From Neolewinella lacunae (GTDB lineage Bacteria; Bacteroidota; Bacteroidia; Chitinophagales; Saprospiraceae), in assembly GCF_014349155.1 (NCBI RefSeq), contig NZ_JACSIT010000152.1, forward strand, positions 114,752 to 178,751: DNA of 64,000 nt, written 5' to 3'. The position numbers and the translations under genes are program-made. Below the pieces are notes generated by a model that had not been told where the DNA came from, made no database searches, and saw only the letters and a list, made by a program, of their open reading frames with translations. Shown in pieces: positions 15,898 through 24,953 of the stretch. The first letter of the stretch is position 1, and each line of letters opens with the position of its first letter.

Positions 15898-18800
15898 ATG
15901 AGAACTGCTTTTTCCTGTTTCCTCCTTCTGTTGGCTGGCTTGCTGCTGGCCCAGGACGGACCGAAGACCCTGGAGGGGTTTAAACTCCGCAACGTCGGCC
16001 CCGCGTTCGTGGCCGGCCGCATCTCCGACATTGCCGTTCATCCCAACAACGATAACCTGTGGTACGTGGGGGTCGCCTCGGGCGGCGTCTGGAAAACCCG
16101 CAACGCAGGCATCACCTGGGAGCCGATTTTTGACAACGAAGGGACCTATGCCACGGGCTGCATTACCATCGATCCGCTAAATCCATCGACGGTCTGGGTG
16201 GGGACCGGCGAAAACGTTGGCGGCCGCCACATCGCCTTTGGTGACGGGATTTACCGCAGCACCGACGGCGGCAAAAAGTGGCAGAACATGGGCCTGAAGA
16301 CCTCTGAGCACATCTCCAAAATCATCGTGCACCCGGCCAACAGCAACGTTGTTTGGGTTGCCGCGCAAGGACCGCTCTGGAGCAGTGGCGGAGACCGGGG
16401 CGTCTTCAAAACCACCGACGGCGGTAAGACCTGGAAAAAGGTCCTGGGCGGCAGTGAGTGGACTGGCGCGACCGACTTGCTCCTAGATCCCCGCAACCCC
16501 GACCTCCTCTACGCCGCTACCTGGGACCGCCACCGCACGGTTGCGGCCTACCTCGGTGGAGGCCCCGGCTCGGGCATCCACCGCAGCCGCGACGGCGGCG
16601 AGACCTGGGAAAAGCTCAGTGCCGGCTTGCCCAGCTCCAACCTCGGCAAGATCGGTCTGGCCATCAGCCCCCAGCAGCCCGACGTGGTGTACGCGGCCAT
16701 TACCCTGGACCGGCGCACGGGCGGCATCTGGCGCTCCGCCAACCAAGGGGCCAACTGGAACAAGATGAGTGATGTCGTCTCCGGCGGCACCGGCCCCCAC
16801 TACTACCAGGAGCTCTACGCCAGCCCCCACGCTTTTGATCGCCTGTACCTGATGGACGTCCGTATCCAGATCAGCGAAGACGGTGGAAAGACCTTTCGCC
16901 GGATGAAAGAAGAGCGCAAACACTCCGATAACCACGCCATCGTCTTCCGCGCCGACGACCCCGATTACCTGCTGATCGGTACGGATGCGGGCCTGTACGA
17001 GAGCTTTGATTTGGCAGAAAACTGGCGTTTCATCGATAATATGCCCATCACGCAGTACTACAAAGTGGCCGTGGACGACCGGGAGCCTTTCTACCACATC
17101 TTTGGCGGCACCCAGGACAACGGCTCGCACGGTGGCCCCAGCCGCACGGACAGCGAAGCGGGCATCCTGAACGGCGACTGGTACAAAACGCTCTTCGCCG
17201 ACGGCCACCAATCCGCCACCGAACCGGGTAACCCCGACATCATCTACGCCGAAACCCAGCAAGGGGGCCTGCACCGCGTAGACCTCAAAACCGGCGAACC
17301 CATTATGGTACAGCCCCAGGCCCGCGCCGGTGAGCCCTTTGAGCGCTTCAACTGGGACGCGCCGATCTTGGTCTCCCGCCACGACCCCAAGCGGCTCTAC
17401 TTCGCCAGCTACCGGGTGTGGCGCTCCGACAGCCGCGGCGACGACTGGCAGCCCATCAGCGGCGACCTGACGCGCAACGAAGAACGCATCGCACGGCCCA
17501 TCATGGGGGGCATCCAGAGTTGGGACAATCCATGGGACATCTACGCCATGTCCAGCTACTCCACCATCACCTCGCTGGCCGAATCCGCGCTCAACGAGAA
17601 ACTCCTGTGGGCGGGTACCGACGATGGCATCCTGCAAGTGACTACCGACGGCGGCACCACCTGGAAGAAAATGTGGGTAAAAGACCTGCCCGGCGTCCCC
17701 GAACGCGCCTTCATCAACGACATTAAAGCCGACAAATACGACGAAAACACCGTCTATGTCTCGCTGGACAACCACAAAGAGGGCGACTACAAACCCTACC
17801 TCTTCAAAAGCACCAACCTGGGCAAAAGCTGGACCAACCTGGGCAGCAGCCTCCCCGATCGTACACTGGTCTGGCGACTGGTGCAAGACCACGTCAAAAA
17901 GGACCTTCTTTTCATCGCTACCGAAAATGGCATTTACACCAGCCTGAACGGCGGCGGAGAGTGGAAAAAACTGGCGGGTTCTCCCCACATTTCTTTCCGG
18001 GACCTGGCCATCCAGGAGCGGGAAAATGACCTGGTGGGGGCCAGCTTCGGCCGCAGCTTCTGGGTTCTCGATGATTACTCTCCCCTCCGGGAGATGAGCG
18101 ACGAGGCGATGGCGAAGGAAGGAGCGCTGTTCAGCGTCCGCGATGCCTGGTGGTATTCCCCGCGCGATAATGACCCCGGCGTTGGTGCCGACCAGTACGC
18201 TGCGGAGAACCCCGAGTTTGGGGCGGTATTCACTTACAACCTGAATACCGAGTTCAAGAGCCTGGCCGACCAGCGCAAGGCGGCCGAAAAAGAAGCCCAG
18301 AAAAACAAGCAGCCGCTCACTTTCCCAGGCTACGATGCGCTGGACAAAGAGAGCAGCGAACGGCAACCCAAAGTGTGGTTTACCATCAAAGATGCGAATG
18401 GCGAAGTGGTACGCACCTTCAGCAAACCCCTTAAAAAAGGGCTGCACCGGACGGCCTGGGATCTCCGCATGCCCTCTACCTGGGCCATCCGGGCGGGCGA
18501 AGGTGGTGGCGGCGGCGGTCGCTTCGGCGGCGGAGCGATGGCCCCTCCCGGGAAGTACTCCGTCACGATGAGCAAGGAGGTCGATGGCAAAATCACCGAG
18601 CTGGCGGGCCCCGTCAGTTTCAACGTCAAACCCCTCCACAAACCTACGGTGGAAGGAGCCAGCCCCGAAGCTATTCTGGCCTACCGCGAGGAAGTGAAAG
18701 GCATCCAGGACCAGATGGCCGCCAGCCAGGAAAAACTCGGCAAACTCACGGGACAAATCAAGGCAATGGAAACGGCCCTGGCGCAGTCGGCAGTAGCGCC

Positions 18801-19125
18801 CGGTAAACTGCACGAGAGCCTCTACGCCCTGCAAGACCAGATCAATGCCCTGGAACGCCAGCTGGAGGGCAGCCCCAGCCGCGCTGCGGTAGGAGAGAAT
18901 GGACCGCCGACGGTCCAGGATCACTTCTTCGCGGGCTACCGCGGGTTATCCACCACCTATGGCCCGACGCCCAACATGCGCCGCAGTCTGGGGATTGCCG
19001 GCGATATGCTCAAGGAAATAAATCCCAAAATCGACGCACTGAGCGCGCAGTTGCCCGCCCTGAAGGATCAGCTCAAAGCCGTTGGTGCGCCCTACCTGAT
19101 TGGGGCTGATATGGACAAGGAATAG
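15898..19125 (+). CDS. Large secreted BNR/VPS10-type beta-propeller protein
   Basis: 1075 aa from ATG 15898, which starts a signal peptide (FSCFLLLLAGLLLAQ). Residues about 20-720 carry many BNR/Asp-box repeats (for example STDGGKKWQNMG, TTDGGKTWKKV, SRDGGETWEKL, TTDGGTTWKK), which form one or two seven- to ten-bladed propellers as in sortilin/VPS10 and glycosyl-hydrolase-like proteins. Further on come a short Gly-rich stretch (about 855) and a C-terminal coiled coil (KGIQDQMAASQEKLGKLTG). Databases usually call such proteins glycosyl hydrolases, but the residues of a sialidase or GH74 active site are not evident here. No type IX sorting domain at the end. Function unknown. Confidence 0.85.
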   Translation: MRTAFSCFLLLLAGLLLAQDGPKTLEGFKLRNVGPAFVAGRISDIAVHPNNDNLWYVGVASGGVWKTRNAGITWEPIFDNEGTYATGCITIDPLNPSTVWVGTGENVGGRHIAFGDGIYRSTDGGKKWQNMGLKTSEHISKIIVHPANSNVVWVAAQGPLWSSGGDRGVFKTTDGGKTWKKVLGGSEWTGATDLLLDPRNPDLLYAATWDRHRTVAAYLGGGPGSGIHRSRDGGETWEKLSAGLPSSNLGKIGLAISPQQPDVVYAAITLDRRTGGIWRSANQGANWNKMSDVVSGGTGPHYYQELYASPHAFDRLYLMDVRIQISEDGGKTFRRMKEERKHSDNHAIVFRADDPDYLLIGTDAGLYESFDLAENWRFIDNMPITQYYKVAVDDREPFYHIFGGTQDNGSHGGPSRTDSEAGILNGDWYKTLFADGHQSATEPGNPDIIYAETQQGGLHRVDLKTGEPIMVQPQARAGEPFERFNWDAPILVSRHDPKRLYFASYRVWRSDSRGDDWQPISGDLTRNEERIARPIMGGIQSWDNPWDIYAMSSYSTITSLAESALNEKLLWAGTDDGILQVTTDGGTTWKKMWVKDLPGVPERAFINDIKADKYDENTVYVSLDNHKEGDYKPYLFKSTNLGKSWTNLGSSLPDRTLVWRLVQDHVKKDLLFIATENGIYTSLNGGGEWKKLAGSPHISFRDLAIQERENDLVGASFGRSFWVLDDYSPLREMSDEAMAKEGALFSVRDAWWYSPRDNDPGVGADQYAAENPEFGAVFTYNLNTEFKSLADQRKAAEKEAQKNKQPLTFPGYDALDKESSERQPKVWFTIKDANGEVVRTFSKPLKKGLHRTAWDLRMPSTWAIRAGEGGGGGGRFGGGAMAPPGKYSVTMSKEVDGKITELAGPVSFNVKPLHKPTVEGASPEAILAYREEVKGIQDQMAASQEKLGKLTGQIKAMETALAQSAVAPGKLHESLYALQDQINALERQLEGSPSRAAVGENGPPTVQDHFFAGYRGLSTTYGPTPNMRRSLGIAGDMLKEINPKIDALSAQLPALKDQLKAVGAPYLIGADMDKE

Positions 19126-19150
19126 GGAGTAAGACCCTTTTCCTTTCGTG

Positions 19151-19185
19151 AAGAGCGCGTTCTGGCCAGTCCGGAGCGCGCTCTT
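19151..19185. terminator. Hairpin between convergent genes
   Basis: AAGAGCGCG (19151-19159) pairs with CGCGCTCTT (19177-19185), followed by T-rich sequence. It lies between the stops of the BNR protein (19125) and comEC (19205) and can serve both. Confidence 0.65.
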
Positions 19186-19204
19186 TCGCTTTCCCTTTTA
19201 CCCC

Positions 19205-21358
19205 TTACTGCGGGAAAAGGTAGGCACCGGAGTCGGCCGTAAGGTGCAGGGGGTAGCCTGCCGTTGCTGCCCAGGCCCGCCATTCTTCCAGGCGGTAAAA
19301 GGCGTTGCTGCCATCCACCACTACGGTAGGCGGCGAAGCAGAAGGGGGCAACCCGGGAAAGGCAGCAGGACGGAAATTGCGGGTGACCAGTACGTGGGTG
19401 GGGGCTAGGTCACAAGTTTTGGGCGCTACTTCCTCGCCGTCCAAAATCAGCCAGCGGGTGCCCCCGAGCTGAAGGCAGGGAAACTGAAGGGCTGCTCCTG
19501 CCTCTAGCGTGGTATCGGCGGCGGGAAGTAAGGACAGGGTAAGGCGGGGTTGGTAGCCCCATTGTTCGCGCTGGGGACCGGCCGACCAGGGCAACTCTTC
19601 CTCCGTCGGCGCAGTACCAAAGGCGTAGGCTGCTGTGCCTTGGGTGTAATCCATCAGGCTACTGCGGGAAATGTGGTACACGATGATGCGTGCCGATTGT
19701 CGCTCCAGTTGCCGGGCATTGTGCGACCATCCTACCCACCCGCCCAGTACGAGCAGGGGCAGAAAGGTCACTACCGGCCACAAACGGCCTTTCCAGCGTA
19801 GCCAGGCGGCTAGTCCACCGATGGAAACCGCCAACAAGCCCGCTGCGACCCCATCAAACCAGGGAACTTTCAGCAAGCCCCCAGGTAAATTCCCGAAGAA
19901 AAAGATGAAGGCGTTTTGCAGGCCAATGACCGTGCCCAGCAGCCAGCCCGTAAGCTCCGCCATCAGCGTGGGGCCACCCAGCCCGGCCACCAACCCGTGC
20001 AAAATCCCCAGGAACATGCCCGCAAAGGCCGAGAGAATAACCACTGTGCCACTCAGCAGAAAGTACAGCGGAAACTGCTGGAAATTGTAAAGCGAAAGCG
20101 GTAAAGTTCCCAACTGCGCCCCGGTGGAAGCCGCCATCGCCGACCACGCACTGCGCAGCAACCTGGAACCAAAATAGACCAGCCGCGTCAGGTAAGACGT
20201 GAACAGCACGATCCCGATGATGGCGGTGAACGACAACTGAAAACCCACCTGGAAAAAAGTAGCGGGGTTGAGCCACAGCATGCCAAAAGCGGCAATGGAG
20301 AGCGTATTGAAGATGTAAGTCTTCCGGCGGAGAATGCCCCCCAGGGCCAAAACGGAAAACATGAGCGCGGCCCGTTGCACCGAAGGGCTCAACCCACTCA
20401 CCAGCGCAAAAGTCCATACCGCCACCACGCTTAGCGCCGCCACCAGGGTGCGCCCGCCCCGCGTACGGTTTAGCCGCAGTACCCGCGCCAGCAGGGTGTA
20501 CAGCAGCAGGTAAACTATGCCCACGTGCAGGCCCGAGACGGCAAGGACGTGAATTGCCCCGGTATCGGTGTAGGCAGATTTTACTTCTTCGCTGATCAGG
20601 TCGCGCTTGCCCAATACCAGGGCGGCGGCTACGGCCAGGCGGTCTCCCGTAAGATGGTCTTGGAAGGTCTTGAACCAGGTCCGTCGCCATTCCTCCGCAG
20701 TGGCCCGAATGCCCGTAGCGGAAGTGCCCACCCGCCGCCAATCGCCGTCTTCGCGGAGAAATAATTGGTGGTAGACACCCTGCCGCTTCCAGTAGGCCCG
20801 CAGGTCAAATACCCCGGGGTTTAGGGGCGGCCGCAGCTCGGTAGGAGTGCCCGCAAAGACCAGGCGGTCGCCGGCTACCAGGGTCGCTGCTTTTTGGCTG
20901 GGAGGAAGGTAGAGCAGCAGCTTGCCGGTAGCGGGGCGGTGCAGGCTATCGGCACCCAATAGGGCCGTCAGCGTAATTTCCGCCCGCAGGGTCTTTTCTC
21001 CGGGGCGGATGGCCATGATCTCCCCCGCTAGCAGGTCATCCGCTTCCAGCCCGGCCAGAAAGAAGTCCTCCCGCGCCGGAGGGTAGGAAGATTGGGTGCG
21101 CCAGCCGCCCAGGAGAAAGACCAGCAGCAACAACAAGCAAGTAGTGGCAATAGCCGGCCAGCGGGAAGCACTCCTGAAATAAAGCCCTCCCAGCACCAAT
21201 GCCCCCGTCACGCCAGCTGCCACCAGCCATGGCCTGGCCAATCCGTAGCCCACAGCATCGGAAACCAGGATGCCCGCAATGAGGGCACCAACAACGGGCA
21301 GCATAGGCACCGAACCCCAGGCAGGGGGCGGCGCATGGTCGGGTTTTGGGGAACTCAC
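19205..21358 (-). CDS. comEC: ComEC/Rec2-family DNA-uptake channel
   Basis: 717 aa. GTG start at 21358, with three TM segments right after it. A DUF4131 region follows (FFLAGLEADDLLAGEI), then the Competence domain with SAYTDTGAIHVLAVSGLHVGI and SGLSPSVQRAALMFSVLALG, both strongly diagnostic. It would form the inner-membrane channel for single-stranded DNA during transformation. The C-terminal part (about 590-717) is a shortened, degenerate beta-lactamase-like region: VYHISRSSLMDYTQG and THVLVTRNF fit the fold, but no HxHxDH zinc motif is present, so nuclease activity is unlikely. The Bacteroidota form commonly looks like this. Confidence 0.9.
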   Translation of the reverse strand: MSSPKPDHAPPPAWGSVPMLPVVGALIAGILVSDAVGYGLARPWLVAAGVTGALVLGGLYFRSASRWPAIATTCLLLLLVFLLGGWRTQSSYPPAREDFFLAGLEADDLLAGEIMAIRPGEKTLRAEITLTALLGADSLHRPATGKLLLYLPPSQKAATLVAGDRLVFAGTPTELRPPLNPGVFDLRAYWKRQGVYHQLFLREDGDWRRVGTSATGIRATAEEWRRTWFKTFQDHLTGDRLAVAAALVLGKRDLISEEVKSAYTDTGAIHVLAVSGLHVGIVYLLLYTLLARVLRLNRTRGGRTLVAALSVVAVWTFALVSGLSPSVQRAALMFSVLALGGILRRKTYIFNTLSIAAFGMLWLNPATFFQVGFQLSFTAIIGIVLFTSYLTRLVYFGSRLLRSAWSAMAASTGAQLGTLPLSLYNFQQFPLYFLLSGTVVILSAFAGMFLGILHGLVAGLGGPTLMAELTGWLLGTVIGLQNAFIFFFGNLPGGLLKVPWFDGVAAGLLAVSIGGLAAWLRWKGRLWPVVTFLPLLVLGGWVGWSHNARQLERQSARIIVYHISRSSLMDYTQGTAAYAFGTAPTEEELPWSAGPQREQWGYQPRLTLSLLPAADTTLEAGAALQFPCLQLGGTRWLILDGEEVAPKTCDLAPTHVLVTRNFRPAAFPGLPPSASPPTVVVDGSNAFYRLEEWRAWAATAGYPLHLTADSGAYLFPQ

Positions 21359-21478
21359 CGGGTGAAAATAGGGTGGAACCTGGGAACTTTAGCAGTTTAC
21401 CCAGGAATGAGTCGCACCATTTCCCCCTTCCAAGTTGAAATGCACATAAAACCAGCCACGGAACTTAATCGTAGTCCA

Positions 21479-22120
21479 CTAATACTGCAGGTACACCACC
21501 GCCTTCTCCTGGAAAAAATCGTGCCCAGGGAAGAGGTCTTTGATGGCGTATTCTTCCAAATAGGCACCCTTGGGTAGAGCCGCCATTTCTTCCTCCAGCC
21601 CCAGCCCTTTCAAGGCCAGAATGCCGTTGGGCAGGGCATGTCGCTGCTTATGGGTAATGAGGCGCATGCTCCATTCCGCCAGCTTATCAATCCGGGCCAC
21701 GGCGCGGGTGACGATGAAGTCGTAGCCCGGCTGCCGGATTTCTTCGGCGCGCTTTTGCTCGGCGCGGCAATTTTCCAGGCCGATGCCATCGATCACCTCC
21801 TGGCAAACCCGGATTTTCTTGGCAATGCCATCCACCAGGTGGAAGTGGGCCTCCGGGAAAAGGATGGCCAGCGGAATGCCGGGAAAACCGCCGCCCGTTC
21901 CCAGGTCCAGTATCTTAGCTCCCGCGGCAAAGCGTACCACCTTGGCGATGGCCAAAGAGTGCAGGACGTGGTTGACGTAGAGGTTGTCAATATCCTTGCG
22001 GCTGATCACGTTGATGCGGGCGTTCCAGGTCCGGTACTGCTCGTCGAGGGCCGCAAATTGCGCTTCCTGTTCAGTGGTGATTTCGGGGAAGTGCTGCTTT
22101 ATCAGTTCGGCGCCGTTCAT
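21479..22120 (-). CDS. rsmG: 16S rRNA (guanine527-N7)-methyltransferase
   Basis: 213 aa, normal for RsmG/GidB. SAM-binding motif KILDLGTGGGFPGIPLAILF, then FHLVDGIAKKIRVCQEV and YDFIVTRAVARIDKLAEW, all family hallmarks. It methylates G527 of 16S rRNA; loss of the gene gives low-level streptomycin resistance in other bacteria. The ATG overlaps the stop of the upstream pseudouridine synthase by 4 nt (ATGA), so the two RNA-modification genes are translationally coupled. Confidence 0.95.
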   Translation of the reverse strand: MNGAELIKQHFPEITTEQEAQFAALDEQYRTWNARINVISRKDIDNLYVNHVLHSLAIAKVVRFAAGAKILDLGTGGGFPGIPLAILFPEAHFHLVDGIAKKIRVCQEVIDGIGLENCRAEQKRAEEIRQPGYDFIVTRAVARIDKLAEWSMRLITHKQRHALPNGILALKGLGLEEEMAALPKGAYLEEYAIKDLFPGHDFFQEKAVVYLQY

Positions 22121-22800
22121 AGCAAGGCTTTAAAAGCTTCCCACGTGGGTCCTTCGGGCAGCGGCGCCTCGTGCGCGGTGCGCTCCCCGCTGATGGGGTG
22201 GTCGTAAACAATGCGGTGGCTGTGCAGGTCAATCTCTCCGTCGGGGTTGCCGCGTTTGAAGCCGTACTTGGTGTCGCCCCGCACGGGAGAGCCAATGGCG
22301 GCCAACTGACAACGAATCTGGTGCTTGCGGCCGGTTTTCAGCTGAATGGCCAGCAGGTGGTAGCGGTCGCTGGACCCCAGGTAGCGGTAGTGCAACTCCG
22401 CAGTTTTGCTGCCCGGGCTGGGGTTGTCATTAACCATGGAACGGTTGCCGGGAGCGTTGCGCAGGTAATGCACCAGCGTGCCTTCGTCTTCTTTTGGTCG
22501 CTCACCGACAATGGCCAGGTAGTGCTTTTCTACGCGGCCCTCTTTCAACTGCCGGGTCAGGGAAGTCTGGGCCGATGGCTTCTGGGCCAGCAACACGACT
22601 CCGGAGACGGGACGGTCCAGACGATGGATCAGGTACAAGTCGTGGCGGATGTAGGCCGCGCCGAGCCCGAGCAGGCTGGGGTCGCCAGTTTTGTCGGGCT
22701 GCACGGGCAAGCCCGCCGGTTTATTGAAGGCAATGATTTGGTTGTCCTTGTGCAGGATCCAGTCGCTGATGCGACCGTTAAAACGGGGTGCGTCCGCCAT
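22117..22800 (-). CDS. RluA-family RNA pseudouridine synthase
   Basis: 227 aa, catalytic domain only, without an N-terminal S4 domain. IIAFNKPAGLPVQPD, the catalytic HRLDRPVSGVVLLAQ with Asp62, TGRKHQIRCQLAAIG and GDTKYG are the family motifs. It converts uridine to pseudouridine in rRNA or tRNA; the target cannot be told from sequence (RluA/TruC-like). It is the middle gene of a three-gene unit: small membrane protein, this gene, rsmG. The intergenic distance to the small gene is 3 nt. Confidence 0.92.
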   Translation of the reverse strand: MADAPRFNGRISDWILHKDNQIIAFNKPAGLPVQPDKTGDPSLLGLGAAYIRHDLYLIHRLDRPVSGVVLLAQKPSAQTSLTRQLKEGRVEKHYLAIVGERPKEDEGTLVHYLRNAPGNRSMVNDNPSPGSKTAELHYRYLGSSDRYHLLAIQLKTGRKHQIRCQLAAIGSPVRGDTKYGFKRGNPDGEIDLHSHRIVYDHPISGERTAHEAPLPEGPTWEAFKALL

Positions 22801-22803
22801 GGT

Positions 22804-22989
22804 CTAGGGTAGTTCTTCGTACTCGATGTAGTCGTCTTCACGGCCACGGTTATTGGTTTTGCCATTGGTCTCGTCGCCAACGCCAGGGTGGGGGGGAGGG
22901 CCGGCATTGACCCGCTCCTGGACGGCACTGTACCACTTGTAGCCCCGGTACGCAGCGTAAATCAGCAACAGCGTTATTATCGTATCCAT
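22804..22989 (-). CDS. Small single-span membrane protein, first gene of an rRNA-modification operon
   Basis: 61 aa from ATG 22987-22989; a longer frame from 23082 is rejected because the promoter box lies inside it. TM helix TIITLLLIYAAYRGYKWY, then a polar, acidic tail ending in DDYIEYEELP. The next gene (pseudouridine synthase) starts 3 nt after its stop. The ATG lies 4 nt from a TACCTTTG box, so the mRNA is probably leaderless. Function unknown. Confidence 0.65.
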   Translation of the reverse strand: MDTIITLLLIYAAYRGYKWYSAVQERVNAGPPPHPGVGDETNGKTNNRGREDDYIEYEELP

Positions 22990-22993
22990 TCCA

Positions 22994-23001
22994 CAAAGGT
23001 A
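22994..23001 (-). promoter_or_regulatory. -7 box (TACCTTTG) giving a probable leaderless transcript
   Basis: Minus-strand TACCTTTG, then TGGA, then ATG. With the usual spacing of the Bacteroidota -7 box the transcript would start at or within a few bases of the A of the ATG. Confidence 0.5.
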
Positions 23002-23076
23002 CAGCCTGCGCCGCGATCCTTCGCGGGGGGCACGTCGGGAGCCGGACGTACGACATCCTCTTTCCTTGTCCTTACC

Positions 23077-23096
23077 TTGCACCTGCGCCCGCGCCC
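23077..23096 (+). repeat. Dispersed NotI-core repeat, copy 6
   Basis: TTGCACCTGCGCCCGCGCCC, one change from the core, 78 bp upstream of the GTG start at 23175 and in the same orientation. Confidence 0.85.
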
Positions 23097-23174
23097 CTTT
23101 CCCTTCTCTCTTGTTTCCCTACGCCTTTTACTCCCGTCCCCCTTTACTCCTTTCCCCCTTTATTCCTTTCGCCC
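23097..23174 (+). repeat. Polypyrimidine leader with repeated CCCCCTTTACTCCTTT words
   Basis: Nearly uninterrupted C/T tract (CCCCCTTTACTCC, CCCCCTTTATTCC) that ends at the GTG start. No Shine-Dalgarno purines. Similar tracts precede the starts at 49739 and 56525. Confidence 0.7.
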
Positions 23175-24890
23175 GTGCAAGTACCCAAACTCACCCCCCT
23201 CACCTGGGCAGGTCTCGGCCTGGTAGCATTGGCCTACACCCTGCTCTACTACCACCCCATGCTGGGGGGTACTTACCGTTTTAACGACGATGTGGCCCAG
23301 CACTACCTCTGGCTCTTTGCCGAATACTACGATCTGCCCTGGCAGGAAAGCATGTACGCCCGCACTTCGGCCGTCATCCAGCCCTGGGGAGTGTACGCGG
23401 TCATGAAGGTGTTGGGGCAGTTCCTGCCACCGCTGGAAGTGGCGCGTTACGGGGTGATTTTGCTGGCGCTGGTCACGGCGGGCTACGGCACGGCCCTGTT
23501 GCGCCGGTTTATGCCGCTGGTGCTGGCCCTGGCCATCAGTTTGTTTACCGTGCACCTCAGCTTTGCCGTCACGATCGGCTTTCTGGCCCGCGCCTACATG
23601 ATTCCGCTGCTCCTCGTCTTTGCCTATTACCTGCTGACGGAAAAGCCCTGGGGAGTGGCGGGGGCCCTGCTCGCGGCGGCGCTGTTTTATCCGCCCGCCC
23701 TTATTCTAAATTTGGCCATTCTCGGGGTATTCGAGTTGATGAATTTGCTGGGGTACCTTTTTTTTGGGCGCGGCCGCAGGTGCTCCCCCCCGACCCCCCG
23801 AAGGGGGGAGTTAGGACAAGGAGCAGGGGACGTCGCAACGCCCCCCTGGCGCTGGTGGTGGATCTATGGCCTCACCGCCGTGCTGACTTTCGGATTGGCC
23901 TGGGCGCAAGCCGCCACCGTCAAGGCCCACCCGGATCTGGGTAATTTTCTGCCCCGGGCCGACTTACTCGGCTTGCCAGAATTCCAGGCCCAGGGGCGGG
24001 TACCCGTCACCAACGGCATGAATACGCCGGTGTCTTTTTTCGTCGGGTACTTTGCCAACTACTATCTCCGCTCTCCCTTCGCGCCCTGGTTTGAGATGGC
24101 CGTGCCTTTTCTGGCCCTCGTGCTTGGCATCGTCCACCGGGCCAAGTTGGGCCGGCTGGGCCGCTACCTGCTGGTGCTGACGCTGTGCAGCGCCGGACTT
24201 TTCTACTTCGCCCAGCTGGTCTTTCCCCTGCTTTTTCTGCCCGACCGCTTCATGACTTACCCCTGGAATATGCTGGCTACTTTAGTAATCGGTTTTCTGG
24301 CGGCCGGGGTGTACCACCTCTTGCCGCGCCCCTGGTGGGCAGTGGTGCTGGCCTTGGCGGTGCTCGCCTACGCCAACTACCAACGCACGCCAGCCGGGCT
24401 TTTCGGCTACGGCGATCTCGAGTCCGAATTACCGCTCTACAACGCGCTGGCCGGGTTGCCCCCCACCGCAGTAATTGCCGCGCCACCCGAAATCGCCAGT
24501 TGGATGCCGCTGATGGATCATCACCTCCCCTTCATTTCCAACGAAAGCGCCCACCTGCTGTACTTCGAACACTACCATCCTTACGTCATGACCAGATTTA
24601 GCGACTGGGCAAGCGCCATCACCCGCCCCACCGGCGAACTGGCTGACGTAGTTGCCTTCCTGGATAAATACCACATCGACTACCTCGTGGTGGACCGCGA
24701 CCAACTCCGCCGCAAGTACTCCGGCTTATGGTCTCCCCACCGAGAAGCCTACACTGTCGCCCTCGATTCTGCCCGCCAGTCACCCGCCCTGCTGGGTATC
24801 CCCGATTCCATTGGTACCCTCTTGCCCCCGCATTACCATTTGCTTTCCCGGGATGACCTCGAAAGCCAGCTCCCTTCCGCCCAGCAGTAG
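23175..24890 (+). CDS. Multispanning membrane protein, GT-C-like
   Basis: 571 aa with about ten TM helices in the first 420 residues and a soluble C-terminal domain. GTG start at 23175; there is no ATG before residue 28. A first extracytoplasmic loop with an acidic pair (RFNDDVAQHYLWLF) just after TM1 resembles the DD/DE motif of GT-C glycosyltransferases and PMT-like proteins, which suggests a lipid-linked sugar transferase, but this is inference. Residues about 198-226 (GRGRRCSPPTPRRGE and on) are encoded by an inserted copy of the dispersed repeat (23766-23810) and sit between two helices. The nearby sugar-phosphate transferase gene supports a polysaccharide role. Confidence 0.75.
   Translation: MQVPKLTPLTWAGLGLVALAYTLLYYHPMLGGTYRFNDDVAQHYLWLFAEYYDLPWQESMYARTSAVIQPWGVYAVMKVLGQFLPPLEVARYGVILLALVTAGYGTALLRRFMPLVLALAISLFTVHLSFAVTIGFLARAYMIPLLLVFAYYLLTEKPWGVAGALLAAALFYPPALILNLAILGVFELMNLLGYLFFGRGRRCSPPTPRRGELGQGAGDVATPPWRWWWIYGLTAVLTFGLAWAQAATVKAHPDLGNFLPRADLLGLPEFQAQGRVPVTNGMNTPVSFFVGYFANYYLRSPFAPWFEMAVPFLALVLGIVHRAKLGRLGRYLLVLTLCSAGLFYFAQLVFPLLFLPDRFMTYPWNMLATLVIGFLAAGVYHLLPRPWWAVVLALAVLAYANYQRTPAGLFGYGDLESELPLYNALAGLPPTAVIAAPPEIASWMPLMDHHLPFISNESAHLLYFEHYHPYVMTRFSDWASAITRPTGELADVVAFLDKYHIDYLVVDRDQLRRKYSGLWSPHREAYTVALDSARQSPALLGIPDSIGTLLPPHYHLLSRDDLESQLPSAQQ
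23766..23810 (-). repeat. Dispersed repeat, copy 7, long form inserted in a coding sequence
   Basis: Core GGGCGCGGCCGCAGGTGC plus hairpin module A inside the GT-C-like gene. The reading frame is kept, adding a Gly/Arg/Pro-rich loop that contrasts with the hydrophobic flanks. Confidence 0.9.
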
Positions 24891-24953
24891 TGGGATATAC
24901 CGGTTTGTCCCCGTCCGGTTAAACCTTTCTTCTGCTGATAGTACGTTCGCAGC

